Shown in pieces: positions 38,275 to 47,118 of a DNA stretch of 64,000 nucleotides. The stretch spans positions 1 through 64,000 of the forward strand of contig CAWDLI010000013.1 of assembly GCA_963803245.1 (NCBI GenBank). The letters are read 5' to 3'. The DNA comes from JACVRW01 sp963803245. Its GTDB lineage: Bacteria > Actinomycetota > Thermoleophilia > Solirubrobacterales > Thermoleophilaceae. How positions within the stretch are numbered: position 1 is the stretch's first letter; each line of letters opens with the position of its first letter. A model generated the notes under the pieces. It was given only the letters and a program-made list of their open reading frames with translations, was not told the origin of the DNA and made no database searches. Both the position numbers and the translations under genes were made by a program.

Positions 38275-39918
38275 CTAGGTCGCGACCGTCTCCACGCCCA
38301 GCTCGTCGCTGATGGCCACGTCGATCGAGTAGTCGATCGGCAGCACGATCAGCGACGGCACATCGAGCGTGAGCGCCCGGCGCAGCGTCTCGCCGAAGTC
38401 GTCCGCCGAGCCGCAGCGCCAGGCCGGCATTCCGAAGCTCTCGGCCAGCTTGACGAAGTCGGGGTTCGTGAAGTCGGTGCCGAAGTGGGTGCCGAACTTC
38501 TTGTCCTGCTTCCAGACGATCGAGCCGTACTGGCCGTTCTCCCAGACCACGTTCACGATCGGCGTCTTCAGCCGCACGGCGGTCTCGAGCTCCTGGCAGT
38601 TCATGAGGAAGCCGCCGTCGCCGTTCACCGTGACCACGTTCCGGTCCGGGTGCACGAGCTTGGCCGCCACCGCCGCGGGCACGGCGAAGCCCATGCCCGC
38701 CAGGCCGTTCGCGATCAGCACGGTGTTGGGCTCGTAGGCGGGGAACATCCGCCCGATCCAGAGCTTGTGGAGACCCACGTCCGAGATCAGGATGTCCTCG
38801 CGGCCGAGCGCCTTGCGGATCTCGAACAGAGCCCGCGGCGGCTGGACGGGGAAGGCGTCGTCGTCCTTGGCCTTCTCGAAGCGCCCGAGCACCACCTCGC
38901 GCAGGCGCGTGGAGCCGCCCTGATGCGGCACGTGGCGGCACTCCTCGCTCAGGCGCGTGAGCACGTGGTAGATGTCGCCGACCAGCTCGACCTCGGGCAC
39001 GAAGTACTCGTCGATCTCGGCGGCCACCGAGTCGATGCAGATGATCTTCTTGTCGCGCCCCGGGTTCCAGTGCTCGGGTGAGTGCTCCACGAGGTCGTAG
39101 CCGATGGCCAGCACCACGTCCGCCTCGTCGAAGCCCGCCATCCGGTAGTCCCCCGACTGGAGGCCCACCGACCCGAGCGCCTTGGGGTTGTCCGGCGGGA
39201 TCAGGCCCTTGCCCATGAAGGTCTCGGCCACCGGGATCCCGGTGGCGCGCACGAACTCGCGCAGCGCCGCCACCGCCCCGGTGCGCACCACCCCGTTGCC
39301 GGCCAGCGCCACCGGGTTGATCGCCCCGCGCACGATGTCGGCCGCCCTCAGAAGCTCGCGCGCCGCGGGCTCCGGCTGCACCACCCGCCGGCGCGGCAGC
39401 GGCTCGGCGTCGATCTCGGTGGCCATCACGTCCTCCGGCAGCTCGATGTGCGTGGAGCCGGGCTTCTCGGCCTCCGCCACCTTGAAGGCCTTGCGCACGA
39501 CCTCGGGGATGATCGCGGCGTCGGAGAGTCGGGCGTTCCACTTGGTGATCGGCCGCATCACCCGCAGCAGGTCGATGTACTGGTGCGACTCCTTGTGCAT
39601 CCGCTCGAGGTCGCCCTGGCCGGTGAGCGCGACCAGCGGCGCGCGGTCCAGGTAGGCGTCGGCCACCGCGGTGACCAGGTTCAGGGCACCGGGGCCGAGC
39701 GTGCCCAGGCATACGCCCGCGTGGCCGGTCAGCCGGCCGCTCACGTCGGCCATGTAGGCCCCGCCCTGCTCGTGGCGGACGGGGATGAAGTCGATCGACG
39801 AGCGCGACAGCGACTCGTTGAGATCGAGCGTCTCCTCGCCCGGGATGCCGAACACGTGGCCCACGCCCTCGGCCTCGAGGCACTCCACGAACACGTCACT
39901 GGCTTTGCGCTTGCCCAC
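38275..39918 (-). CDS. Thiamine-diphosphate enzyme, acetolactate synthase large-subunit-like
   Basis: This 547-aa three-domain ThDP enzyme has the cofactor Glu in IPVRHEQGGAYMADVSGR, the central FAD/rossmann-like domain after residue 190, and the C-terminal ThDP motif NGDGGFLMNCQELETA (GDG...N). It is annotated in many actinobacteria as acetolactate synthase large subunit. No small regulatory subunit (IlvH) is near, so a catabolic AlsS-like or related carboligase/decarboxylase is equally possible. It forms an apparent operon with the downstream aldehyde dehydrogenase, which might oxidise the aldehyde product (inference). The start is GTG 39918 with TACAGT at 9 nt. Confidence 0.86.
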   Translation of the reverse strand: MGKRKASDVFVECLEAEGVGHVFGIPGEETLDLNESLSRSSIDFIPVRHEQGGAYMADVSGRLTGHAGVCLGTLGPGALNLVTAVADAYLDRAPLVALTGQGDLERMHKESHQYIDLLRVMRPITKWNARLSDAAIIPEVVRKAFKVAEAEKPGSTHIELPEDVMATEIDAEPLPRRRVVQPEPAARELLRAADIVRGAINPVALAGNGVVRTGAVAALREFVRATGIPVAETFMGKGLIPPDNPKALGSVGLQSGDYRMAGFDEADVVLAIGYDLVEHSPEHWNPGRDKKIICIDSVAAEIDEYFVPEVELVGDIYHVLTRLSEECRHVPHQGGSTRLREVVLGRFEKAKDDDAFPVQPPRALFEIRKALGREDILISDVGLHKLWIGRMFPAYEPNTVLIANGLAGMGFAVPAAVAAKLVHPDRNVVTVNGDGGFLMNCQELETAVRLKTPIVNVVWENGQYGSIVWKQDKKFGTHFGTDFTNPDFVKLAESFGMPAWRCGSADDFGETLRRALTLDVPSLIVLPIDYSIDVAISDELGVETVAT

Positions 39919-39927
39919 GGTCGGCTG

Positions 39928-39937
39928 ACTGTAACGT
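39928..39937. promoter_or_regulatory. Overlapping divergent -10 boxes
   Basis: TACAGT on the minus strand (39933-39928) ends 9 nt before GTG 39918. TAACGT on the plus strand (39932-39937) ends 10 nt before GTG 39948. The boxes overlap, so the thiamine-enzyme operon and the hydrolase-cyclase pair cannot fire at once from these sites. Confidence 0.45.
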
Positions 39938-39947
39938 CCTGGCCTCA

Positions 39948-40811
39948 GTGCCTCCGGTTGCCCGCTACGCCCGAAGCGGTGACGTGCACATCGCCTACAT
40001 CGTGGAGGGCGACGGCCCCATCGATCTCGTGTGGATCCCGCCCTGGATCTCGCAGGTGGAGTACCTCTGGTCCGAGGCGTCGCTGGCGCGCGTGATGGAC
40101 CGGCTCACCAGCTTCGCTCGGGTGATCACCTTCGACCGGCGCGGCTCGGGCCTCTCCGACCCGCTCGAGGGCGCCCCCACGCTCGAGGAGCAGATGGACG
40201 ACGTGCTGGCGGTGATGGACGCCGCCGGGTCGGAGCAGGCCGCGATCGTGGCCACGCTCGAGGGCGGCCCGATGGCCGCGCTGTTCGCCGCCAGCCACCC
40301 GGACCGGACCCAGTCGCTGACCATGTACGCCACGTTCGCGCGCTCGGTGTGGGCCCCGGACTACGACTGGGCCTGGAGCGCTGAGGACCGCACTGCGCGG
40401 ATGGACGAGTGCGTCGAGCATTGGGGTCAGGGCCTCGTGGCCGGGAGCGTGGCGGGCAGCCGCATGCGCGACCCGCGCTTCATGGAGTGGGCCGGCCGGC
40501 TGGAGCGCCTGGCCGCCAGCCCGGCCACGATCAAGCGCATCTTCGACCTGATCGGCGAGTTCGACGTGCGCGAGGTGCTGCCCTCGATCCGCGTGCCGAC
40601 CCTCGTGATGCACCGCCGCGACGACAGCTTCATCAAGGTGGAGCACTCGCGCTACATCGCCGAGCGCATCCCTGGCGCGCGCTACGTGGAGCTGGAGGGC
40701 CCCGACAACATGTTCGCGGTGGGCGACAGCGAGGCGATCCTCGGCGAGCTGGAGGAGTTCCTCACCGGCACCCGCCACGAGCGCGAGCCCGACCGCATGC
40801 TCGCCACGTGA
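39948..40811 (+). CDS. Alpha/beta-hydrolase (N-terminal half of a hydrolase-cyclase)
   Basis: This 287-aa alpha/beta-hydrolase fold protein has VARYARSGDVHIAYIVEGDGP, the oxyanion/strand segment VITFDRRGSGLSDPL, the elbow region IVATLEGGPMAALFAA (the usual Ser is replaced, so it may not be catalytic) and the late VPTLVMHRRDDSFIKVEHSRYIA. In related actinobacterial proteins this domain is fused to a class III cyclase. Here the frame stops with TGA at 40809, overlapping ATG of the cyclase frame (TGATG). Adding one G would restore RMLATVMFTDIVDS as a continuous fusion. It is either a real coupled gene pair or a one-base deletion. Confidence 0.82.
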   Translation: MPPVARYARSGDVHIAYIVEGDGPIDLVWIPPWISQVEYLWSEASLARVMDRLTSFARVITFDRRGSGLSDPLEGAPTLEEQMDDVLAVMDAAGSEQAAIVATLEGGPMAALFAASHPDRTQSLTMYATFARSVWAPDYDWAWSAEDRTARMDECVEHWGQGLVAGSVAGSRMRDPRFMEWAGRLERLAASPATIKRIFDLIGEFDVREVLPSIRVPTLVMHRRDDSFIKVEHSRYIAERIPGARYVELEGPDNMFAVGDSEAILGELEEFLTGTRHEREPDRMLAT

Positions 40812-41269
40812 TGTTCACCGACATCGTGGACTCCACCCAGCGCGCCGCCGACATGGGCGATCGCCACTGGCGCGACCTGCTGGAGCGTCACGACGAGCTG
40901 TTCCGGCGATCGCTCGAGCGCCACCGCGGCCGTGAGGTCAAGCGCACCGGCGACGGCTTTCTCGCGACGTTCGACGGTCCGGCGCGCGCGATTCGCTGCG
41001 CCGCCTCGATCACGGAGGCCGTGGAGGAGCTGGGACTGGAGCTCCGCGCGGGCCTGCACACCGGAGAGTGCGAGGTGATGAGCGACGACCTCGGCGGTCT
41101 GGCGGTGCACATCGCCGCCCGCGTGATGTCCCACGCCGATGCCGGCGAGGTGCTCGTTTCGAGCACCGTCAAGGACCTCGTGGTGGGCTCTGGAATCGAC
41201 TTCGAGGACCGCGGCACGCACGACCTGCGCGGGGTGCCCGGCGACTGGCGCCTGTTCAGGGTGACCTGA
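40811..41269 (+). CDS. Class III adenylate/guanylate cyclase domain
   Basis: This 152-aa class III nucleotide cyclase catalytic domain has metal Asp residues in FTDIVDST and the second in KRTGDGFLATF. Substrate-side segments are GLELRAGLHTGECEV and GGLAVHIAARVMSHA. The usual Asn before the AAR motif is His here, as in a subset of actinobacterial cyclases, and the transition-state Arg of AAR is kept. It should make a cyclic nucleotide, but altered metal or base selectivity is possible. The start ATG overlaps the stop of the alpha/beta-hydrolase frame, consistent with translational coupling or with a broken fusion gene. Confidence 0.83.
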   Translation: MFTDIVDSTQRAADMGDRHWRDLLERHDELFRRSLERHRGREVKRTGDGFLATFDGPARAIRCAASITEAVEELGLELRAGLHTGECEVMSDDLGGLAVHIAARVMSHADAGEVLVSSTVKDLVVGSGIDFEDRGTHDLRGVPGDWRLFRVT

Positions 41270-41310
41270 AGTCTCGCTACCTTCAGCCGATAGAGGAGTT
41301 GTAGCTCCCT

Positions 41311-42702
41311 ATGCGCCGCTTTCTTCTGTCCACAGTCGTGCTCGTGGCACTTGCCGTGCCCGCGAGCTCCAACGCCGCCACCCGCCACGTGATCCGCGGC
41401 GCCGGCTGGGGGCATGGCATCGGCATGAGCCAGTACGGCGCCTACGGCTACGCGCTCGAGGGCACGGGCTACCGGGACATCCTCGAGCACTACTACACGG
41501 GCACACGCCTGACACGGGCCTCGCAGCGCTCCGTGCGAGTGATCCTCCAGCCCGACGACCCGTACATCCGCGTGCGCGGCGCCACCCGCGCCGACGGGAA
41601 GACGCTCAACCCGGCGAAGACGTACATCGCGCGTCCGTCCGGGGGCGGCATCGCGCTGTTCGGCCCCTCCGGGAAGCGGATCGCGCGCTTCTCCTCGCGG
41701 CTGCGCGTCGAGCGCCCCGGCCGGGCGCTGCGGCTGCTCGGCCCGGCGCTCAACGGCGTGACCGACGGTCTCTACCGGGGGGCGATCGAGATTCAGGCCG
41801 GCGGCGGGCTGGACGCGATCAACGTGGTGTCGCTCGACGACTACGTGCGCGGCGTGGTGGCTGGCGAGATGCCCTCGTCGTGGCCGCTCGAGGCGCTCAA
41901 GGCCCAGGCGGTGACCGCACGGACCTACGCGCTGGCCACGCGTCACCCGGAAGGGCCGTTCGACCTCTACCCGGACACGCGCTCACAGGTCTATCGCGGC
42001 GTGGTCGCCGAGGGCGTGCGCAGCAACGCCGCCGTGGCGGGCACCGCCGGCCGGATCCTCACCTACGGCGGCGAGCCGGCCGTGACCTACTACTTCTCCA
42101 CCTCCGGCGGCCACACCGAGAGCATCCAGTACTCCTTCGTGGGGGCGCTCAGCAAGCCCTGGCTCGTGGGCGTGACCGACCCCTACGACTTCCGCTCGCC
42201 CTACCACCGCTGGAAGCGCTCCTTCACCACGGCCCAGCTCACCCGCGCGCTCGGCTCGAGGGGCAGCTTCCGCCGCCTCAAGGTGGTCAAGCGCGGCACC
42301 TCGCCGCGCGTGGTCAAGGCACAGGTGATCGGCAGCCGCGGCACGACCACCATCAGCGGTCCCACGATTCGCGCCCGCCTGGCCCTCCGCGACACCTGGA
42401 TGCGCTTCACACGCGTTGCGACCTCCGCCCACTCGGCCGCCAAGGCCCAGGCGGCCGCCTGGAGCTCGCCGCGGATCGCCCTCTGGACGCTTCAGCGCGT
42501 CAGTGCGAGCGTGACGGGGAGCTTCGACCCCGCCCCGCGCTCGCACCGGCTGATCCTCGAGCGCAGGATCGACGGGCGCTGGAAGCGTGCCGGCGTGGTG
42601 CGCACAGCCGCTCAGGGGCGCTACCGCAAGGCCGTCAGGCAACCCGGCGTCTACCGGGTGCGGGCCGGCGTGGTGGCAGGACCGCCGGTCAGGGTGCGCT
42701 GA
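41311..42702 (+). CDS. SpoIID/LytB-domain secreted protein
   Basis: This 463-aa exported protein has a signal peptide (LLSTVVLVALAVPASSNAA) followed at once by GAGWGHGIGMSQYGAYG, the usual C-terminal SpoIID motif, here placed N-terminally. The SpoIID core (about residues 150-300) has VVSLDDYVRGVVAGEMPSSW, LKAQAVTARTYAL, SQVYRGV and YYFSTSGGHTE. SpoIID-type enzymes are lytic transglycosylases acting on denuded glycan strands. A beta-rich C-terminal domain (VSASVTGSFDPAPRS onward) is extra. GAGGAG lies 12 nt before the ATG with a small GGAG/CTCC hairpin between. The 3' end overlaps the SGNH gene by 14 nt. Confidence 0.9.
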   Translation: MRRFLLSTVVLVALAVPASSNAATRHVIRGAGWGHGIGMSQYGAYGYALEGTGYRDILEHYYTGTRLTRASQRSVRVILQPDDPYIRVRGATRADGKTLNPAKTYIARPSGGGIALFGPSGKRIARFSSRLRVERPGRALRLLGPALNGVTDGLYRGAIEIQAGGGLDAINVVSLDDYVRGVVAGEMPSSWPLEALKAQAVTARTYALATRHPEGPFDLYPDTRSQVYRGVVAEGVRSNAAVAGTAGRILTYGGEPAVTYYFSTSGGHTESIQYSFVGALSKPWLVGVTDPYDFRSPYHRWKRSFTTAQLTRALGSRGSFRRLKVVKRGTSPRVVKAQVIGSRGTTTISGPTIRARLALRDTWMRFTRVATSAHSAAKAQAAAWSSPRIALWTLQRVSASVTGSFDPAPRSHRLILERRIDGRWKRAGVVRTAAQGRYRKAVRQPGVYRVRAGVVAGPPVRVR

Positions 42703-43339
42703 GGCTCTCGGCGGCGTCCGGCGCCGGGATGGGCGTCCAGGTGACGACGCGCGCGGAGATCGTCCACTCGAACGCCATGGACAGCAGCCGCGTGAAGGCC
42801 CGCACGCCCGCCGGGGCGAGATGGAGCCCGTCGCCCGCGAACCAGGACGCGCGGCCGGCGCTGTAGCGCACCCAGTCGAGCACCTTCACGCGCTCCGGCC
42901 AGCGGCGCCCCGCCGAACGGATGTTGCGCCGGTTCGGGGTCCGCACGCTCGCCAGCTCACGCGGAACCACCAGCCCGAGCACCCGGCCGGGGCCGAGGAT
43001 CCGGAGCGCCTGGCGGATCTGCGTGGTGGTGACGATCCAGTTGGTGCCGAGGGCGACCACCACGATCCCCGGCAGGGCGTCCCTCCGCTCGCGCGCGGCG
43101 AGCAGCTTCACGCCCTCGGCCATCTGGCGGCACCCGCGCGCGTCCACCTCGAACCCAGCCGCCACGAGCCGGTCGACGGCGCCGAGCATGACGGAGTCGC
43201 CCAGCGCGAGCGGCGGCGTGCCCGCGGGCTTGGGAGGGCGCTCGCGGCGGCCGGTGTCGCACGCGGCCGCGGCTGCGGGCAGGAGCCCGGCCGCGGCCGT
43301 AAGCGCCGCGAAGACCGCAATGAGCTGCCTGCCCCGCAC
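42689..43339 (-). CDS. Secreted SGNH-hydrolase-like protein
   Basis: This 216-aa exported protein has a signal peptide (LIAVFAALTAAAGLLPAAAAA) and an SGNH-type core: block I LALGDSVMLGA (nucleophile Ser), block III VVVALGTNWIV, and block V DGLHLAPAGV with the catalytic Asp/His pair. This small stand-alone form resembles the C-terminal domains of acyltransferase-3/SGNH proteins that modify cell-wall or surface glycans by O-acetylation. The GTG start at 43339 gives a normal signal peptide. It lies 20 nt downstream of the PfpI-family gene on the same strand. Confidence 0.87.
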   Translation of the reverse strand: MRGRQLIAVFAALTAAAGLLPAAAAACDTGRRERPPKPAGTPPLALGDSVMLGAVDRLVAAGFEVDARGCRQMAEGVKLLAARERRDALPGIVVVALGTNWIVTTTQIRQALRILGPGRVLGLVVPRELASVRTPNRRNIRSAGRRWPERVKVLDWVRYSAGRASWFAGDGLHLAPAGVRAFTRLLSMAFEWTISARVVTWTPIPAPDAAESLSAP

Positions 43340-43359
43340 CCGGGGCGGTATAGCAACCG

Positions 43360-44004
43360 CTAGGCCGTCGCAGCGTCCCGCGCGGCGATCGTCGCGCGCA
43401 CGAGCGCGATCGTCTCGGGTGACGCGGTGCGCGTGGAGCCGGAGTCGAACGGGGGCTCGGGGTCGTACTCGATGCCCAGCTGGATCGCCTTGGCGACCTC
43501 GTCGTGGGTCATTCGCGCGACGAGCGTCAGCGCCATGTCGATCCCCGAGGACACCCCGGCGGCCGTGACGATCTTGCCCTGCTCCACCACCCGCTTCTCG
43601 GTGGCCGTCGCCCCGTATTGCGCGAGCATCTCCATGTCCGCCCAGTAGGTCGTCGCATCGAGGCCGTCGAGCAGGCCGGCCGCACCGAGCAGCTCCGCGC
43701 CGGTGCAGACCGAGGTGCTCCACTCGGTGGTCTCGTGGGCCGTGCGGATCCAGGCGAGCAGCGCCTCGTCCTGGGCTGCTTCCGTGCTGCCCGGGCCGCC
43801 CGGGACCACGAACACCTCGGGACTCGGGATGTCGGCCAGCGCGGCGTCGGCGCGGATCGTGAGCATCCCGGTGTCCGTGGTGTACGGGCGCGCCTCCACG
43901 CCGGCGAACGTCACCTGTGCCCCGGGCACGCGTGAGAGCACCTCGTAGGGGCCGACGGCGTCGAGCGCGGTGAAGCGGTCGTAGAGGGGGATCACGATCT
44001 GCAC
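43360..44004 (-). CDS. DJ-1/PfpI family protein (isonitrile-hydratase-like)
   Basis: This 214-aa class I glutamine-amidotransferase-like fold protein is of the DJ-1/PfpI group. The nucleophile elbow is WSTSVCTGAELLGAAGLL, with an Asp in the upstream VVPGGPGSTEAA region, and VTAAGVSSGIDMALTLVAR is typical of isonitrile hydratase and GlxA-like proteins. GTG 44004 has GAAGGAG 6 nt upstream. It is 15 nt after a GlxA-type AraC regulator that carries the same fold as its sensory domain, so the regulator probably controls this gene and may sense a related compound. Confidence 0.88.
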   Translation of the reverse strand: MQIVIPLYDRFTALDAVGPYEVLSRVPGAQVTFAGVEARPYTTDTGMLTIRADAALADIPSPEVFVVPGGPGSTEAAQDEALLAWIRTAHETTEWSTSVCTGAELLGAAGLLDGLDATTYWADMEMLAQYGATATEKRVVEQGKIVTAAGVSSGIDMALTLVARMTHDEVAKAIQLGIEYDPEPPFDSGSTRTASPETIALVRATIAARDAATA

Positions 44005-44019
44005 TTTGAGCTCCTTCGT

Positions 44020-44991
44020 TCAGGCCGCTTCCGAGCGGAAGCGGCGTCGGTAGTCGGCGGGGCCAACCCCCACCCTGCGGTGAAAAGCGCGGCGCATGGT
44101 CTCGACGGTCCCGAAGCCGGACCGCGCGGCCACGGTCTCGACGGGCGTGTCGCCCGCCTCGAGCGTCATCCGGGCGCTCTCCACGCGGGCGGTCTCCACG
44201 TATGCGGCCGGCGTCATGCCGACCTCGCGGGCGAAGGCGCGCGCGAAGTTGCGCTCGCTCATGTGCGCCTTCTCGGCCAGCGCGGGCACCGAGAGATCGG
44301 CGTCCACGTTGTCGGCGATCCAGGTCTGCAGCTCCCGGAGCGGGCGGCGGTCGGCGAGCTGAGCGGTGAGCTGGGCGCTGAACTGCGCCTGGCCTCCGGG
44401 ACGCTTGACGAACAACACGAGCCAGCGCGCCGTGGTCAGCGCGGTCTCGCGACCGAGGTCCTCCTCCACGAGCGCCAGCGCCAGGTCCATCCCGGCGGTC
44501 ACACCGGCCGAGGTGTACACGTGGCCGTCGCGCACGAAGATCGGATCCGCGTCGACCTCCACGTCCGGATGGCGCTCGGCCAGCAGCGCGCAGCTCGCCC
44601 AGTGGGTCGTGGCGCGGCGCCCCTCGAGCAGGCCGGCCGCGGCCAGCAGGAAGGCGCCGGTGCACACGCCGGCCACCCGCCGCGAGCGGCCCGCCGCGTC
44701 GCGGAGCGCCGCGAGGAAGCGCTCGTCGCGCTCGAGCGCCAGCACGCCGGTGCCGCCGGCCACGATGAGGGTGTCGATCGGCCCGCGCACCGCCTCGAGC
44801 GCGGTGTCGGGCGCGAGGCTCACCGCCGATGCCCTGAGCGGACCCGGCTCGGGCGCGGCGATCGTGACGCTGTAGGCCTCGCCGTCGAGCCGGGCGGCGG
44901 TGTGGAAGACCTCGGCGGGCCCCACCACGTCGAGCGGCTGAACGTCGGGAAAGGCCACGATCACGACGCGCCGGGGAGTCATGACGATCAT
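44020..44991 (-). CDS. GlxA-family AraC-type transcriptional regulator
   Basis: This 323-aa regulator has an N-terminal DJ-1/PfpI-like domain (about residues 5-190: VVIVAFPDVQPLDVVGPAEVF, VAGVCTGAFLLAAAGLL, TSAGVTAGMDLALALVE) and a C-terminal AraC DNA-binding domain with two helix-turn-helix motifs (SVPALAEKAHMSERNFARAF, TVAARSGFGTVETMRRAFH). It is the first gene of a three-gene unit with the PfpI enzyme and the SGNH protein. ATG 44991 is chosen because GGAGGGG lies about 6 nt upstream; ATG 44982 is the next choice. Confidence 0.92.
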   Translation of the reverse strand: MIVMTPRRVVIVAFPDVQPLDVVGPAEVFHTAARLDGEAYSVTIAAPEPGPLRASAVSLAPDTALEAVRGPIDTLIVAGGTGVLALERDERFLAALRDAAGRSRRVAGVCTGAFLLAAAGLLEGRRATTHWASCALLAERHPDVEVDADPIFVRDGHVYTSAGVTAGMDLALALVEEDLGRETALTTARWLVLFVKRPGGQAQFSAQLTAQLADRRPLRELQTWIADNVDADLSVPALAEKAHMSERNFARAFAREVGMTPAAYVETARVESARMTLEAGDTPVETVAARSGFGTVETMRRAFHRRVGVGPADYRRRFRSEAA

Positions 44992-45067
44992 GATGCCCCT
45001 CCACGCGGTTGGCGGCAAGGGCAGATACCGGACGATTTCTGCCAGCGCCCGGCTGCGCCACGATGTC

Positions 45068-46039
45068 CTACAGGGTGATGACCACCTTGCCGCGTGCCCG
45101 GCCCTCTCTCATGTGCCGGATGGCCTCAGCGGCCCCGCTCAGCGAGTAGGTCCTGTCGACGACCGGCGCGACCTTCCCGGCTTCGATGAGCTCCTTGAGC
45201 ACGATCAGGTCCTCGTGGTTCTCCCGGCAGACGAACGTGCCCAGCTTCTGGCCCACGAACGGAGACAGCGCCAGCGCCCGCAACTGGCGGTCGGAGCCTC
45301 CGAGCAACCGTCCATCGGTCTCGCCTCCGACGATGACGAGCGTGCCCTTCGGCGTGAGCACTCGCCGCAGCCGTGACAGGGCCGCGTTCCCGCCGGTGTC
45401 GAGGACCACGTCGTAGCGGCGCTCGCCCTTCGCGAAGTCGTCCTGGGTGTAGTCGATGACGTGGTCGGCGCCGATGGAGCGGACGATGTCCACCTTCGCC
45501 GTGCTGCACACGCCGGTGACCTCCGCCCCGAATGCCTTGGCCAGCTGCACCGCGTAGGTGCCCACACCGCCCGACGCTCCGATGATCAGCAGCCTCTGGC
45601 CGGGGAGCACCTTCCCGTGGTCGCGCACGCCCTGCAGGGCCGTCAGGCCGGAGACGGGCACCGCGGCCGCCTGCTCGAAGCCGAGGTTCGCCGGCTTCGG
45701 CGCCAGCTTGTCCTCGGGAGCGCACGCGTACTCCGCGAAGGTGCCCCGCCCGAATCCGAAGACCTCGTCGCCGGGCTGGAACCTGGTCACCTCTCCACCC
45801 ACTGCCTCCACGACGCCGGCCACGTCCGAGCCTGGAACGGGGGTCTTGGGCGCGCGCAGCCCGTAGCCCGCGAGGCGTATCGGGTAGGGCAGCCCCGCCA
45901 TGATGTGCCAGACACCCTGATCGACCCCGGCCGCGCGAACCCGTACGAGCACCTGGTCATCCCCGGCCACCGGCTTTTCGACGTCCCTCAGCTCGAGACC
46001 CTCGGGCGACCCGTAGGTGTCTCGGGCGATTGCCCTCAT
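45068..46039 (-). CDS. NADPH:quinone-reductase-like MDR oxidoreductase
   Basis: This 323-aa zinc-free medium-chain dehydrogenase/reductase has the N-terminal GroES-like part with PVPGSDVAGVVEAVG and GDEVFGFGRGTFAEYA. The Rossmann domain has LIIGASGGVGTYAVQLAKAFGAEVTGVCST, and the C-terminus ends EGRARGKVVITL. It probably reduces quinones or enones with NADPH. The ATG overlaps the stop of ychF (ATGA), so it is translated by coupling as the last gene of the mce-pap2-ychF operon, although no functional link is known. Confidence 0.92.
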   Translation of the reverse strand: MRAIARDTYGSPEGLELRDVEKPVAGDDQVLVRVRAAGVDQGVWHIMAGLPYPIRLAGYGLRAPKTPVPGSDVAGVVEAVGGEVTRFQPGDEVFGFGRGTFAEYACAPEDKLAPKPANLGFEQAAAVPVSGLTALQGVRDHGKVLPGQRLLIIGASGGVGTYAVQLAKAFGAEVTGVCSTAKVDIVRSIGADHVIDYTQDDFAKGERRYDVVLDTGGNAALSRLRRVLTPKGTLVIVGGETDGRLLGGSDRQLRALALSPFVGQKLGTFVCRENHEDLIVLKELIEAGKVAPVVDRTYSLSGAAEAIRHMREGRARGKVVITL

Positions 46040-47118
46040 GGCGTGAAGCGGAACGTGACCACGTCGCCGTCCTGCATGGCGTACTCGCGCCCCTCCACGC
46101 GGAGCTTCGCCTGCTCGCGCGCCGGCGCGTAGCCGCCGGCCTCCACCAGGTCGCTCCACTGCACGATCTCGGCGGCCACGAACCCGCGCTCGATGTCGCT
46201 GTGCACCGACCCGGCCGCGCGGCGTGCCGGCGTGCCGCGCGGGATCGCGTGCGCGCGTGCCTCCTTGCCCTCGCCCGCCGTGAAGAACGAGATCAGGTCG
46301 AGCAGGGCGAACGCCTCGCGGATCACGGTCGTCAGGCCCGACTCGGCCACGCCCATCTCCTCGCGCATGGCCTCGGCCTCGGACTCGTCGAGCTCGGAGA
46401 GCTCCGAGTCGAGTCGCGCGCTCACCGCGCTTGCCCGGGCGCCGCGGGCCTCGGCGTGAGCCACCAGCGCGGGCGGCGGCTCGAGCGGCTCGCCCTCGGC
46501 CACGTTCGCCACGTAAAGCACCGGCTTGGACGTGAGCGCCTGGAGGCGCACGTCTGCGCCGGGAGCGTCGGCCGGCGGCGGCACGGTGCGCACCGCCCGC
46601 CCCTCCCGCAGCGCATCGACGACCTTCGTGAGCCAGCGCTCCTCGGCCACCGCGATCTTGTCGAGCGACTTGGCCTGCTTCGACACCCGCTCGAGCCGGC
46701 GCTCGGCCTGCTCGAGGTCGGCGAACAGCAGCTCGGTGTCCACGGCGTCCACGTCGGCGAGCGGGTCCACCCGCCCCTCCGGGTGCACCACCTGCGCGTC
46801 GTCGTGCGCCCGCACCACGTGCACGATCGCGTCGGTCTCGCGGATGTTGCCGAGGAACTTGTTGCCGAGCCCCTCGCCACGGTGTGCGCCGCGCACCAGC
46901 CCGGCGATGTCGTGGAACTCGATCGCCTCGTGCACGACCGGCGTGGCGCCCACGGTCTCCGCCACCCGGTCGAGCCGATCGTCCGGCACAGGGACCACGG
47001 CCACGTTCGGCTCCACCGTCGTGAACGGGTAGTTGGCCGCCTGTGCACCGGCCCGTGTGAGCGCGTTGAAGAGCGAGGACTTGCCGGCGTTCGGGAGGCC
47101 GACGATTCCGACCTTCAT
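46036..47118 (-). CDS. ychF: YchF/OBG-family ATPase
   Basis: This 360-aa translation-associated P-loop ATPase has the G1 motif GLPNAGKSSLFNAL, switch region NYPFTTVEPNVAVVPVPD, G3 DIAGLVRGAHRGEGLGN, a coiled-coil insertion (about 125-175) and a C-terminal TGS domain ending EYAMQDGDVVTFRF. YchF binds ATP rather than GTP, associates with ribosomes and responds to oxidative stress. It is complete and of normal length. Its start overlaps the pap2 stop by 4 nt and its stop overlaps the oxidoreductase start by 4 nt. Confidence 0.97.
   Translation of the reverse strand: MKVGIVGLPNAGKSSLFNALTRAGAQAANYPFTTVEPNVAVVPVPDDRLDRVAETVGATPVVHEAIEFHDIAGLVRGAHRGEGLGNKFLGNIRETDAIVHVVRAHDDAQVVHPEGRVDPLADVDAVDTELLFADLEQAERRLERVSKQAKSLDKIAVAEERWLTKVVDALREGRAVRTVPPPADAPGADVRLQALTSKPVLYVANVAEGEPLEPPPALVAHAEARGARASAVSARLDSELSELDESEAEAMREEMGVAESGLTTVIREAFALLDLISFFTAGEGKEARAHAIPRGTPARRAAGSVHSDIERGFVAAEIVQWSDLVEAGGYAPAREQAKLRVEGREYAMQDGDVVTFRFTP

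Noticed and set aside
42689..45061. One continuous minus-strand frame spanning SGNH, PfpI and GlxA genes
   Set aside because: Only its 3' part (42689-43339) is coding. The rest is out of frame with the clear PfpI and GlxA proteins.
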